Shown: positions 11,594-23,665 of the stretch, in pieces
Numbering within the stretch: position 1 is the stretch's first letter
How the letters are laid out: every line of letters begins with the position of its first letter
NCBI GenBank assembly: GCA_017311185.1
Contig: JAESUZ010004915.1
Coordinates: forward strand, 1-64,000
Source of the DNA: Proteles cristata cristata
Lineage: Eukaryota; Chordata; Mammalia; Carnivora; Hyaenidae
Direction: 5' to 3'
Length of the DNA: 64,000 nt
Notes under the pieces: model-generated
The model's database searches: none
What the model was told of the DNA's origin: nothing
The model's input: only the letters and a program-made list of their open reading frames with translations
Made by a program: the position numbers and the translations under genes

Positions 11594-11990
11594 GAATTTA
11601 TGAGAAGCTAAAAAAAAAAAAAACTAAGGGGACCTATAAGGATTTAGGAGAAGCACTGACAGCATCATCCCATATGGCTTAAAGCAAAAATCCTATGTGA
11701 GAGAAAAAGAAAGATATGTGGTTCTCATTCATTTACTATGGTACATTACTAACAGATGATGGAGAGGCATGATATTTTCTGAAATAGTAAGCAGTGAAGA
11801 ATTATTTTTTAAACATTGCTTAATAAATGGCAGTTATTATAATCCAAGTATTAACATAAACATCTTTAGCTTTATTAACTGTGAGTCCAAGATGGTTGGC
11901 TCCTTAACTCTAACCCAACTACTAACAGTTATGACGAAGAAAACCACCTTGTTATGGAGATCCCCCAAAATGATGACCACTTCAATAAGA
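11594..11990. other. Second A-run, then unassigned sequence
   Basis: About 16 non-A bases follow the L1 tail, then a second A-run (about 11611-11623), then AT-rich sequence that I cannot assign. See the finding on a possible 3' transduction. Confidence 0.5.
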
Positions 11991-11994
11991 TAAA

Positions 11995-12765
11995 CACATC
12001 AACAGAATAATAGACAAAGAGCATAAATAAGCAATTAACAACAGAAAAAGTGAAAATGGATAATAAACATAAGATCATTGCTGAAATTCACTAGTAACCA
12101 AAGAAATTTAACTTGGAACATGAGATACTAGTTTTCCCCTCTCAGAATTGGTATTCAATTTTTAAAGGAATAATACTTAACACTGCCAAGAATGTAGGGA
12201 AAATGAGTGCCCTTACACAATGCCATTGTGAGTGTAAGCTGGTAAAACTCTCATAGAAGATAATTGGACAATACTTAACAAAAATACATAAAACTGCAAA
12301 CCCTTTGACAAAGCAATTACACTTTAAGCAATTTTTACTTAGGAAATAACGGACAAGTTTAAAAAAATCATTTCAATAAAATGTACTATCATGGACCATG
12401 TAATATCTAAAAATTGGAAATACTACAAATGTTTACCAAAGGAGGGTTTTAACTTAAATGGACAGGGTATACAAAGTGCTGTAATTATGTGGGTGTTTTT
12501 AAATGTTATAAAACAAACCTATCAACAGTTTTTAATCATTATTATTAAACCAAAGAAAAACAAGATTGTAAAACACAAACAGTATGATCCAATCTAAGCC
12601 CAGAAACAAATGTGAGAGGATATATATCAAAATGTTAATAGTAGTTATCTTTAGGTATTAAGGATGACATTTCATTTCTTCTTTCTGCTTATCTGTATCT
12701 TTCTAGTTTTTCTACAGTAAACATGTATTGCTTGCATAATAAAACATGTTATAAAATAACACGGT
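11995..12765 (+). mobile_element. Old L1M 3' end (L1ME-like), plus strand
   Basis: It reads as decayed L1 ORF2 C-terminus followed by the typical L1M 3' UTR: the 'cactagtaaccaaagaaat' step, the 'aaaatgttaatagtagttatcttta' step and a terminal 'ttctacagtaaacatgtattgct' step with an A-rich end. No long frame survives. Confidence 0.75.
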
Positions 12766-14393
12766 ATCACCTCTCTGTACTTAGTTAAAAATGAAGTGCT
12801 CTCAGAGATTGGGTAGCAATACATATCTTTCCACTGTGTTAATTTCCCGTTCCATTAAGCATATGTAATGAACAGTCTGCCGTGACTCCCACTGGCTGGA
12901 GGAGATCCAAATGCTACACAACAAACAGGACAATGGAAACCATTCATCCCCAGCTTTCACCTCAGCCAGCAAACCATGGCCTTGGGACTGAATCCATCAG
13001 GTTTCATGTTTAGAAAAAAGTTTTCAGTAATGTCCAGGATTTATGTGAGCCAAAAGTGTCCCTGGAAAGGCACCCCTTTCTAGAAGTTGCTGCCTCACTG
13101 AAATTAGAGTGTGATCAATGACTTCACAGTTGGGAAAAGCTAGCAAAATGCCTGTCAAGAAATGCTTGGACTGCAGGTTAACAACCCTCATTTTAAGAAT
13201 GACAGAACCAAATCTGAAAAGCCAGGATGGTAAAATATTGTTTATACACATCACCAGGAAGCCATCAAATAGTCATATTAGTAATGGTTATCTTTTTTCA
13301 AAATTCAAAAATTATAAGGCAATTTTGACTGACAAACTTCTGTCCACTGTTAGTGCTGCTCAACTCACTCCTGCTTATTTCAAACACAAAAACATCAACA
13401 AAAAGACCTGAGTGCTTTATAAGAGCTAGAGCCTGAGAAGCAGAGGAAGAAATAAGACCATGAAAATTTGAAACAACCACAAGGCATATCCCAATGGCAG
13501 AATGTGAGTTGATCCATGTGGTCACCTCCTTTTCCAAAGTACGGAACTTCTCATCCCTATGACCACCCACATAGATAGGCCACTTACCCATCTGAGAATT
13601 TTCTCTATTACGTTTCTCCTTTTTTCAAGTGGTGATCCTTCATACATTTTGTGGCCAGGTTTTTTATAAATTTTATATCTAAAATGAATTGGAGCTGTAT
13701 TTTGTCAACTGTCTGAATAGATTTCAAAAGCGATTTCATCTCCAGTCTATGTGTAAGTACATAAATTTCTTTGAAAAGTGTTTTGTTTACCTAGGAAACC
13801 AGAATAGAACCCATTACAGAAAATCTGTATTCCTCCACAGTGACTTAACGAATATATCCCATCATGGAAATGTTTCGGCAAATGAGGCATTGCATTTTAG
13901 CTCCCCTTCTCCATTCCAATAACCTGCAGGAGTAAAACATTCTATTAGCTTGTTGTCTCTATGTGTGTGGCTAAGAATGAATTTTGAGGTTTTAGTGATC
14001 AATTTCCAGATGGAAAAACAAAAGCAATCCAGTGTGCTGTATTGCCACCCAGAGTACAATCCAACTGACACCCTATGCCAAATATCCAGGTTGGCATCCT
14101 CAAGTGACATTGCGTGTGAATGCATACTCAGAATTAAATAATGGGATGGTCTATCTCCCCAAAATCTGAGTAAGGAAATGAGGATGACTCAGGGACCCAC
14201 CACCAAAACCATTACGTGAGAAAATACTTGGAAGTATGTCCAAAAATGTAGAGGATTTTTAAAAGACATGAAGCCAAATATGGATACTAGGTAACACAGC
14301 TATGAAAATGAAAATTAATGAACGTTTAATCTGTGACAGTGCAACACCGTGTCCCCTTTCTTTTCTACTACGTCTCCTTCCCTTACATGCTTT
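12766..14393. other. Unassigned, no gene recognised
   Basis: Mixed-composition sequence. Open frames of up to 97 codons (13118-13411 plus, 13298-13591 minus) overlap on opposite strands and have no recognisable domain. I see no clear repeat family, splice-site pair or RNA gene. Confidence 0.5.
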
Positions 14394-14408
14394 AAGAAGC
14401 CTGGAAGG

Positions 14409-14613
14409 GAAGCCTGGGTGGCTCATTCAGTTAAGCCATCTGACTTTCGCTCAGGTCATGATCTCATGGTTTGGGAGTTCAAGCCCCATGTAAGGCTCCC
14501 TGCTCCCAGCTCGGAGCCCACTTCAGATCCTCTGTCCCCCTCTTTCTCTGCCCCTCCCCGACTTGTACTCTCTCTCTTATAAAAACAAACAAAACAAAAC
14601 AAGAAAGAAACCC
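14409..14613 (+). mobile_element. CAN-SINE, plus
   Basis: It has a tRNA-like head with A box (gtggctcattcagttaag) and B box (gttcaagcccc), a CT-rich body and an AAAC-type tail. It is flanked by an imperfect target-site duplication, aagaagcctggaag (14394-14407) and aaagatgcctggaag (14614-14628). Confidence 0.9.
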
Positions 14614-14628
14614 AAAGATGCCTGGAAG

Positions 14629-15452
14629 AGTTTGAACTGGAGTCAGAGGAGCTCAGGTAAGGAAGCATCTTGGGATGCAGAGGAGCTTCAGAGGCAGGGC
14701 CAAGCACACATCTCCCCCGCCCCCAAATTTCAGTCATGCTATGCTTCAGTCCACCTTTGCCACTACCTCTAGTTCATGCATTTGGTTCTCACATTCTCCT
14801 GTCTAAAGGCATTTTCTTCTTTAATGAATTGCATGCATTTGTAAGTCTGAATATCTGCAATGAATGCTTTACCCTCCATGTCTGGCTTAATTTCTCCTGC
14901 TTTAATAGGACTGTAAGTTAAAGTCATTCGTTGCATATATATCCTGTTAGTACACAGAACAGTATCATGGAATATGTAGAAACTCAGTGGGCAGCAATCT
15001 CTTTTAAATTAAAACAATGCTTTCCCTCAATTATTGTGCATTATTCCTCCTCACCTTGTATGATCCAGTCAAGTGGTCTGTCTGCACTAAGGCCCTAAAT
15101 CACTCACTCCAAGTCAGTTCCCTGAAATGGAGGCCTGGTTCCCTGTCATTCCAAATTCTCTGGAAACAAAAGCAGAGGCTTCTCTTACTTTCTTCTTACC
15201 AAGAGGCTCGGTGTATAGAGGGATCCACCGAACACACCATGCAGAAAGGTGGTTACCGCCCTCACTTCTCCCTGGAAATCTCCCTCTCTGCTACTTATCA
15301 CAGGGGTCCCTGCCCCATGTAATATTTCTTTCATTCTTGTGGACATCCAGAAACTTCATTTCCCTGGAGAAAGGGAACAGACCCCTGAATGGACACTAGT
15401 GTGCCTTTTTTTACAGATTTTTACTGGACTATAGCCGTCTTTAAAGTTTCTT
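14629..15452. other. Unassigned, no gene recognised
   Basis: Overlapping plus-strand frames near 15017-15434 reach 101 codons but lack domains or splice context. No repeat recognised. Confidence 0.45.
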
Positions 15453-15600
15453 GCGGGGCACCTGCCTGGCTCAGTAGGTAAAGCATATGACTTGTGATCT
15501 CAAGGTCATGAATTTACATTGGGTATAGAGCTTACTTGGAAAGGAAAGAGAAAAGGAAAGGAGAAAAGAGAAAAAAGAGAAAACAAAACCAAATAAGAGA
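15453..15600 (+). mobile_element. Older CAN-SINE, short tRNA-Lys head with purine-rich tail
   Basis: ggggcacctgcctggctcag begins a tRNA-like head that passes quickly into an AAAGG-type purine tail. The short body and divergence suggest an older carnivore SINE subfamily than the others here. Confidence 0.75.
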
Positions 15601-16015
15601 GGAGGAGGTAGGGGAGTCCTTGTATCCAAGGTTTGTATTTTCAAGGATAGAAACGAATGAATACCACAATTAAGAAACTGAAATTTCTTTAATTAAGGAA
15701 ACAATTAATTCATATATGTCAATTTAAGGGACCACAGAAAAAGTGATGACATTAGCTAGCAATATGATAATATGATTCCTTATACTGTATTAGTCTTAAC
15801 ACTTTTTGTTAGATTTATATCGAAATATTACATATTTTCTGGTACTTTTGTAAATAGTGTATTTTTTTAAATCTTCAGCTATTCATTGGTAGCATATAGT
15901 TTTACAATTCATTTTTGTATACTGATCTCATACCCTATAAACTCAATAAATTCACATGTTAGTTTTAGGAGTTTTATTTAGATTCCTTGGGATATATATA
16001 TATATGATTAAACAT

Positions 16016-16018
<3 letters not shown>
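15601..16018. other. AT-rich unassigned sequence
   Basis: No gene or repeat recognised except a short (AT)n at about 15991-16002, just before the CA repeat. Confidence 0.5.

Positions 16019-16057
<39 letters not shown>
16019..16057. repeat. (CA)n microsatellite
   Basis: About 19 uninterrupted AC units. Confidence 0.97.
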
Positions 16058-16059
<2 letters not shown>

Positions 16060-16079
16060 ACCAGGTGATGTTATATTTT

Positions 16080-16760
16080 AAGTTTTCAATAGTAATACTA
16101 TTTTAATAATATTTTATTTACCAGATATTTACACTTTTTGTTGCTATTCCTCCATTCCTGAAGTTCTGAGCTTCCCTCTGGTATATTTTTCTTCAGCCTC
16201 AAAGACATCTTGAAGTATTTCTTATAGAACAAAGGTGCTGGCAACAAATTCCCTTATTTTTCCTCCATATGATAATGTCTTTACATTGGACTTACTCCTA
16301 ATGAATATTTTTACTGTTTTTAAAATAGTTTTAGAATACTGGGTCTGCTTTCTTTCAATATTTTAAAGAAATTATTCCATTGTCTTCTTGCCTCTGGGGT
16401 TTCTTATGAGAAATCTGCAGTCAGTCAAATAGCTGTTTTAATTTTGAGAAAGTACAATTAGCCTTTTTGTCTTACATCTACCTGTACTTTTGATATCAGA
16501 TCAAAGATGGCTTTGCCCAACCTAGGCCACAAAGGTTTACTCTTATATTTCCTTCTAATTGTGTTACCATTTTAGCTTCTGCATTTAGGTCCATAATCCA
16601 TTTTGAGTTTTTTTCTGTAGATGCTGTGCTGAAATGGGTCCAACTTCATTCTTTCACATGAGGATATTCAGGTGTTCCCGAGCCATCTGTTGGACAGACT
16701 ATTCCTCTCCCACTGAAATCTCCTGAGATCCCTGTCAAACTCAGTTGACTATAAATATGA
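16080..16760 (-). mobile_element. L1M fragments, minus strand
   Basis: The first part (16080-16440) resembles the antisense L1M 5' region also present near 2060-2400. The second (16440-16760) is antisense of the ORF2 C-terminal region ('aggtccataatccattttgagtt'). That order does not fit one intact minus-strand element, so this is either two insertions side by side or a rearranged one. Confidence 0.65.
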
Positions 16761-17094
16761 AGTCATGGCCAACTTTTCACAGTGATAACCTTCTTAAGGC
16801 TGTCTCCACAGCAATGAGACTGGTAGTGGCACAGGGACATGTGAAGAAAATTGTTTTTCAATTGTACACATTTGTATCATTTAAATGATTACAATGATCT
16901 TACAGGACTTCATAATTTAAAATGTTATTTTTTACAAATACCACATTTAATGCATCTTTTCTGTTGAGTAAAACCTATTTCCCAACAGGTATTGTACCTC
17001 AGAGAGGTATATTTTCCAAGGAGAGTTTTTATAAGATGCTTTAAAGGTATGTTAAGATTAGTTTTATATATTCAAATCTGAAAATATTTTCTAC

Positions 17095-17096
<2 letters not shown>
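16761..17096. other. Unassigned sequence
   Basis: AT-rich; no gene or repeat recognised. Confidence 0.5.

Positions 17097-17146
<50 letters not shown>
17097..17146. repeat. (CA)25 microsatellite
   Basis: 25 perfect AC units, the longest pure dinucleotide run in the window. Confidence 0.97.
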
Positions 17147-17148
<2 letters not shown>

Positions 17149-17476
17149 GTATTTTCACTCTTCAGGTCTGAGAATCACAGTCAAAGATACCGGAGGGGCA
17201 CATGGGCATTCTGACAGGGTCTAACTCTTAATCATAACTCTGTAGCCACTTCCCAATCCTCCCTTTAACTTTCTCATCAGGGTGGGATGTACACTGGTTA
17301 ACTATAAAAGGAAGGAGATTTGGAGTGATTGGTTCCATGAAAATATATACCATGTCCCTAAATCATATCTTGTGCTCTAGGGAAGCAGCAGGCAGTGAGG
17401 GTAGTCCTGGCTGCTGCTATGAAAGGAATTACATCACTGGGAAGACAGACATTAATCAAATTATGAAATAAGTAAA

Positions 17477-17477
<1 letters not shown>
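17147..17477. other. Unassigned sequence between two microsatellites
   Basis: No gene or repeat family recognised. Confidence 0.5.

Positions 17478-17520
<43 letters not shown>
17478..17520. repeat. (GTT)n microsatellite
   Basis: 14 perfect GTT units. Confidence 0.97.
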
Positions 17521-17559
17521 TAACAAAGCAAGGTGAGAACCATGAAGAAAGTCAACAGT

Positions 17560-17815
17560 ATGTTATAAAATTTGCCAGGGAGGGCTTCCCTGAAGAAGTA
17601 ATGTGTGAGCTGAGAAAACTGATGAGGAGTTAAGGAGGTAAAGAGGGAAAAGTTCATGCTGGAGAAAGAGAAATTAACGTTGTGGCAGAAGGTCCTATAA
17701 TTAGAGAGAGTGTACTGGAAGAATGTCCAATATGACCAGAACAAAGAAAGGCATGGAGGAGGTGGTATGATATGAGGCCAGATAAGTGAGCCAGGACCAG
17801 ACCATTGCCAGCCTT
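17560..17815 (-). mobile_element. L2 LINE fragment, minus strand
   Basis: 'gggcttccctgaagaagtaatgtgtgagctgag' resembles the complement of the L2 3' region, followed by a 'ggccagataagtgagcc' step typical of antisense L2. The minus-strand ORF at 17520-17819 is incidental. Confidence 0.55.
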
Positions 17816-17970
17816 GCAAAATTCAAGTCCAGCTCTGCCACTTTCTACCTATGTGACCAAATCACTTAACCTCTAAGAAGATCCCTTTCCTTCTCTCTAG
17901 GATAATAGGGACAATAATAATACCTACAGCTCACTGATTCTATGAGGAAGCCTAAATAAGATATTACACA
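17816..17970 (+). mobile_element. MIR SINE, plus
   Basis: It reads as the MIR core: 'ctgccactttctacctatgtgacc', 'cacttaacctct' and 'aataataatacctac'. Confidence 0.75.
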
Positions 17971-18009
17971 TAAATATATATGTATATTTAGTCATACTAG
18001 CTCAATGAT

Positions 18010-18880
18010 TTAACAATAGAATGATCTGAGGTTATTCCTAACTGGCCTTCCTATTCCTTTCTCTCCTCTACATTCAATCCTCTGATCACTGAAATTCTTC
18101 CAAAGCATTTTGAATCACTTATGCTTAGAAAATAATAATGTTCCCTCATTGTCTACATCAGTAATGGCAGAAAGGCTTTATTCAGCTTGAGAATCAATCC
18201 CATGCCATTTATAGCCAATCTCTGGGTTGATACTTCTGGACTCAGTAGTAAATATTCCTACAATTGACTGGTAATGTCCGTCAGGCACACTCAATATAAC
18301 ACCCAAGAGCTGTGCCATTCCTAGCCCAGAACAAAAGTACTTTCTTGATCCACCTCTTTCCTACTTTTCAATTTCCATTCCAACTATGCTCTTTCCTCCT
18401 TCCTAGTTAGGAATGTACCCCCCGAAATGTGCAAATTTATCTAAGCGCTATGTACCCCAAAATACCAACAAAGTGTTACTCCTTGCACATGCTGTGAGGC
18501 TCTTTCCTTACACTGCACATTCATTCTTGCTGTTTCTTCTTTCCAAGTCAGAGAACTGTTTCTTGACCATCAATTCCTTGTATATCCTTTCTGAGGACGC
18601 TATGCCCCTATTGTCTAGGTTGGGCCTCCTGGATATATGTTGTCATAGAAATGTGCCTCTTGCCTTCAGACACCATATGCTAGTCTGAACTCACAGAGAG
18701 AACAATGTAGTTATATGATTTCTGCCTCTGTCTCTGATCACAGTCATGCTTCAAGGTGAAAAGAGAGGGAACCATATCCGCTTGTGTGCTCTCCTACCTC
18801 TGCAGCACCAAGCACCCAGAATGACACAGGTGTCCAATGCATTCTTGTTAAGTGGATGGATGGTCCAAGGTACTTCCTTT
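18010..18880 (+). mobile_element. L2 LINE 3' end, plus
   Basis: Diverged L2 from 'ggccttcctattcc' through 'cttgcacatgctgtgaggctctttcc' to a terminal 'gcagcaccaagcacccagaa...aatgcattcttgttaagtggatgg'. The ORF at 18413-18688 falls within it and is not a gene. Confidence 0.6.
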
Positions 18881-21680
18881 CCCATATACTTTTTACTGAA
18901 TTTCTCACCAACCAATTCAAAACCAGCTAAGAAAGGAAGGAGAAAAGACAGGTGAAGTATTTCAATTCCCATAGCCTCATGATGATTCTTACATTTCATT
19001 AGGTGTGAGTGGCTATAACCTGACCCCTCCCTGGCTCAAACTCTTCCGTTAGCCTTTATTGAAAGATGTAGATTTCCCAAATCACCACTAAATGGATGGG
19101 CTGAAATAATTCAGAGGTCTCAAGGAAAAATTGGGGGTATCTCTTCCTTTCTGACATTGAGCTCTTTTGAAGTCCTAATTTGTTAGATGCCAAGTCAGAA
19201 GTTTTCTTTTAGAGCAACCACTAAAGATCAATATGAGAATTCTAGCTCTGGATCCATTATTAATTCATTATTCAAACTGAGACAGTTTTAGGTAGTGTAT
19301 GGAATCTCTTATTAATATCCAGAGTTTTGATCTACTGAAATAGGAGATAGGAGGTAAAGGATATACTCATCTCAGGGGAATTCTGGTTCCTGCATCCACC
19401 AACTAATAAAACCCCTCCACCAACAAACTTTAGATTAAATTGACAATAGATTTCCAGTTCTTAGCAGGCAAAAACCACCTAGGATACTGGGAGAGACTCT
19501 AGAAGAAAGTGTAAGTGGAGAAGTATTTTGTTATGTTACAGACTCAGGGCCGCCAGAAGCATGATGTCCTCCAGCACTATATTTAACATCATATGCATGT
19601 TGCTGTAGAACCACAGGAGTCTCAGAAAGGTTCCAGTGTGATGTTTTTATTCCACAGATGAGAAAACCTGAAAACAGTTATAACCCCATCTGTGAGACAC
19701 TCCATAAAACAGTGTTTTGCAAAGAGTGTTCCTAGGAGCCTAAATTTCATAAGATATTAATATTTGTCTCACAGGATTTGGGGTGAGGGGAAGAATTTCA
19801 TGGAATTTGGGAAATGATGACTTAAGCAAAATCCACCAAGTATCCACAACCGGAATTCTCAGAGCCTTTAATTTGTTCAAAGATGAGGAGAGTATCCAAA
19901 AGGGAGAATACAGTGAGCAATTTCACCAAACCATTTACACAATTGGTCATTGAGACTGTGACTGCACAAAAGTGCTGGGCAACATGTGCTACTCAGGTCT
20001 ATGTTTCAAGAGGTTCCTTCAGGACAGAGCTGGGAATTGGGCAGTCAAATTAACTGAGCCTCTACTCAAGCTGACAAGCAAAACAAGGGAAAAACAAAGG
20101 AAAAATTCACAAGCAGAGTCTCAACCCCAAAACAGAGAAACCCATCCATTTTGGTAAGAACATTTCTTAGTAATGAGACCAATGCTCCCTGGTTTACTGT
20201 GGCAGGCTGTACCTTGGGGTCAAGCAGACAGCTTTCCCTTGTAGGGACTTCCACCACCAGCTCTGCTCTCCCCAAAAAGACTGAGGATAGAAACAAATAT
20301 AGAGTTGTGTAATAACTGGACTCCTCTTAATGTCTGTTCACATGGGAAGTAAAATGGAGATCAGCAGCATTTGCGGTAATTGCATTCTGCCTAAATCAAT
20401 TCTGCCTTTGGTTACAATTGGATAATCCTGCCTTAAATTGTTGTCTAATGTATCTGTGGGTTGTTAAACAGCAAGTGCCTTTCATTTCATAGGAAATGGT
20501 TTTTGACTGTATAAAGCAATCTTTGCAGGGTGGGGGGGTTCTTGTGCTTGTGAAGTGGTCTGGGACAGAGGTCAGTATAAAATCCAGATTTATTACTACT
20601 ATTAGCAATAGTAAAAATGTTATGAAGCCATTTATTCTGCCTTTGATATTGATAGCTGAAAAAAAGCCAATCCTCCTATGTGGAATGGGAGCTCAGCCTC
20701 AAATTATAAACATCCATCTTCTCCATGTGCACCAGCTCCCAGATCCAGGTAGATAGGAGAGGGGGAGGGTTTTAGCAATGGGGTTCCGGGGCATGGCCTT
20801 TCCACTGTTGAAAGCCACACCTTCCCAATCAGTGGAGCCATGGAACACATATGCAGAAAGGGATGTCACAACATGCTCAATGTTTGTCCCAAACTCTCAG
20901 AAGTAGTTTTAGTTTGGTGCCCAGTTTTATTTATTGTTGTTTTCTTTCCTTACTTATGTATTTGTCTTCACTAGAATGATTTTCATGAAAGTATGTAGAG
21001 GCTTTTAATACAATCTAGAGTACAGGGGCAAAGAATGATTTTTCTGGACCACTATTTTTAAAAATTCTATTCCTCAGATCTTTTGAGTCCAAGCCAGCCA
21101 TCAACCGTGCACTCAGACACTAGTTTCTCTTATCCATTTTTCCCCTTCTGTTCTTACTTTTCCCCATGATCAAATGAATACTTTGCATTCAAACAAGTGC
21201 CACTGAGACAAAGGGAGAAAGATGCCTTATACCAAGCTCAATTTCTAGCAGCCTTTCATTGTTTAATTTGTTAAGCTTGTTCATTTTGGCTACAGGAACA
21301 AAAGGGTTGTTTCAGTAAACATCAGCAAACAGCTTATATAAATTTCAGTCCCTGAAGTCTTATACTTCTTCACAAGAGTTATGAAGGCTGAAAGACAAAG
21401 CTCAGTTTGAATGAGCCATCTCAATGAAATCACTGTCCCTTTTTTGGCATCATAGTAAATTACAACAAGTGTAATGAGGCTGGAGGAGTGGTCAGGGAGA
21501 GTCGTTTTGAATATGGGAGAAACCAGAACCTGTTTAAGTGCTGCCAGGAAGATCAAATAGATCACAAAGATGAGACAGACAGGAGTGCAAATTATTAGTA
21601 CTACCTGGTCCCTGAGAAGATGGGAAAGGCAGAATCCAGAGTATCAGTGGAGTTGAGAGGAGGAAGGCAAAAAGGCTTGC
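18881..21680. other. Long repeat-poor stretch, nothing confidently assigned
   Basis: About 2.8 kb with no SINE, L1 or clear ancient repeat. A segment at 19700-19830 ('gtgttcctaggagcctaaat') may be a decayed hAT element. ORFs reach 91 codons (21290-21565 minus) with no domain. It may be ordinary unique sequence or contain conserved non-coding elements, which this view cannot decide. Confidence 0.45.
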
Positions 21681-21911
21681 GGATAAGGCAATGGGAATCC
21701 CTCTCACGTATTTTCTGCCTCCTCTTCTACAGATCAGCTGCTCAGAGAATGAAGGTCACAGAAGGAAATTTAGACCTCTTCTGCAGGCGCAAGAAGTGAA
21801 GGAGCCAAAATTCCACACTGAAGGTCCAGGTGAAGGTGAAACCATGAACCAACAACAGAACCAACTTGCCAGATGGCATAACATTCTCCAGCAGTGCTTA
21901 GCTGACTAGGT
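21681..21911 (+). other. Weak candidate exon-like segment
   Basis: A pyrimidine tract ending in AG (ctgcctcctcttctacag, 21716-21733) precedes an open frame that runs to TAG at 21907-21909. The local peptide is hydrophilic and Gln/Glu-rich with no family I recognise. There is no obvious donor site and no partner exon in the window. This is probably chance; I list it because it is one of few places where an acceptor-like site and an open frame coincide. Confidence 0.15.
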
Positions 21912-22390
21912 GCAGACCCGCAGAAGTGGCTGGGTTACCAATTTACAGCAGTATTCAGGGTCAGGAATTTTTCAAAGAATATCAACTTGGCAGAAGTGTT
22001 ACAAGTGAAATTAAATGAAATGCAAAGGAGGAGAACACTCAGCTGCCTTGAACTTGAGGGCTGCCTCTGACTGCACCCTGCAAGGGAGGCCCTGGTCAGG
22101 ACAGCTGAAGTCAGAGTTCAGCCCAGACTTTCTCCCTGTTCTGAAGCTCCATCATCTTCCTGGTTGGATATAAGGGGAAACTGACTATAGCTTAGCACAC
22201 AGCAGGTGCTCAAAACATGATGACTGAGTGATTAACAAGTGTGTGATGGTCTTGCAAAAAAAAAAAAAGCAGCAGTGGGAGCTCAAAATTGTTTTCTTTA
22301 TTACTTAGTCTGAACAAGGGATTGTTTATTTGTATGGCTTCATTTTACCTTTGCTGTAATGCTTCCTCAAACAATTATGCTTCTTCTTTG
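21912..22390. other. Unassigned, with a short MIR/L2-like remnant and a poly-A run
   Basis: 22185-22240 ('cttagcacacagcaggtgctcaaaa') resembles the shared L2/MIR 3' end. A run of 13 A lies at about 22256-22268. Otherwise nothing recognised. Confidence 0.45.
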
Positions 22391-22501
22391 CTGGTAAAAA
22401 TGAAAGGAAGACTAGAAGAACCAAAGGACGAAAGGGAAGGGAGGGAAAAAGGGAGGAGAAGGTGAGAAGGGGAAGAAAAAGGGGAGGAAAATACAGGAAA
22501 G
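22391..22501. repeat. Purine-rich low-complexity tract (GGGAAG-type)
   Basis: About 110 bases, nearly all A and G on the plus strand. The minus-strand Ser/Pro/Leu-rich ORFs here are artefacts of this tract. Confidence 0.85.
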
Positions 22502-23429
22502 GCAATTTCCACATGTTTTAAAATACACGTAGAAAAGTGACTGATAAAATGGTCAAATGAATTCCTAAGTATTTCCAAGAACTCAAACTATCACCATTCA
22601 TGATGAGTTTAAATTCATTTTAAAGTCCTATAAAGCTCTTTCTTGGCCTTATTACTTCTCTTTATGTCCTCCGTTTATTCTGATAAAACAGCTTTTCCAC
22701 ATAGGAGCTTGTACTGCATATCAGCTCTGTTTTACATGGATTTTAATGATTTAGAGCCATTGGAGCTTTGGTGGACAGAGGATGGCCTCAACACTGAGGT
22801 GTATTAGATCATGTAAAGGAAATTCATATTTATTAGTTAGGTTTTAACACATGAGCATTTTTGGACAGCCAGAGCGGCACCTTCCCCCTGGCCCAGTATT
22901 AGGTAGGGAACATAACAGACAATCACACGTTAAAGCACTTACCCATTATTCAGTGCAGTGCAACTTTAAAATCTAAATGTGAGTATTTTTCTTCTCCTGC
23001 TTGTAAGGGCATTTTTTCTTTGGCATGCCTTCCTTAGAAATTATTTTGAGTTATAGTGATGAGCAAATCAAGGAAAGCATTTTAAGAAGACACAGGATGC
23101 CCATTTTAAATGGGTTATAATTGCAGGAAAAAGAGCTCGCTCATACTGCATATGTTTTTCTTTTCCTTCATCATTAGAGTGGTGTCTAGATTCCTATGAC
23201 ATAGAAAACCTTGTAGGCTTACAATGATTTTTTTTTCTTTTCACTTATTCAATTCAAATCTAAAGATGGCTGTGCCATAGCCATGCATTTCTGCATTTAT
23301 TATTTTTGAGAGTGGTGAGTTTCAGTGCCTCCAAGTATCACTTTTATTTTTTTTTCTGGTTGTAAAAGCAATAATGCTTGTTGCATTTTTATCTTTTCAG
23401 CCACAGTAATTATATCAGCTTTGTAAAGA
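22502..23429. other. Unassigned AT-rich sequence
   Basis: No repeat, gene or RNA recognised. T-runs lie near 23228-23237 and 23348-23356. Confidence 0.5.
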
Positions 23430-23665
23430 GGAAGTAGTCATAGTAACTAAGAGCAAAATCTCTGGAATCAGACAGAAACTTGACTCAAATCCTGCCCCTG
23501 CCATTTGTTAGAGGGTCAATTTAGACAACCAACTCTACTGGCCAAACCTCAATTTCTTCATCTATAAAAGTGGACTGAAAACACTCATCTCTTGAGATTA
23601 CTGTGAAATCTTAGTTCAAATGCTGAGCAACACTCCTAGCACCAGATGAACACTCAATCAATGCA
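23430..23665 (+). mobile_element. MIR SINE, plus
   Basis: It keeps 'ctctggaatcagacagaaact', 'gccatttgtt', 'cctcaatttcttcatctataaaa' and the terminal region, close to a full-length MIR. Confidence 0.75.
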
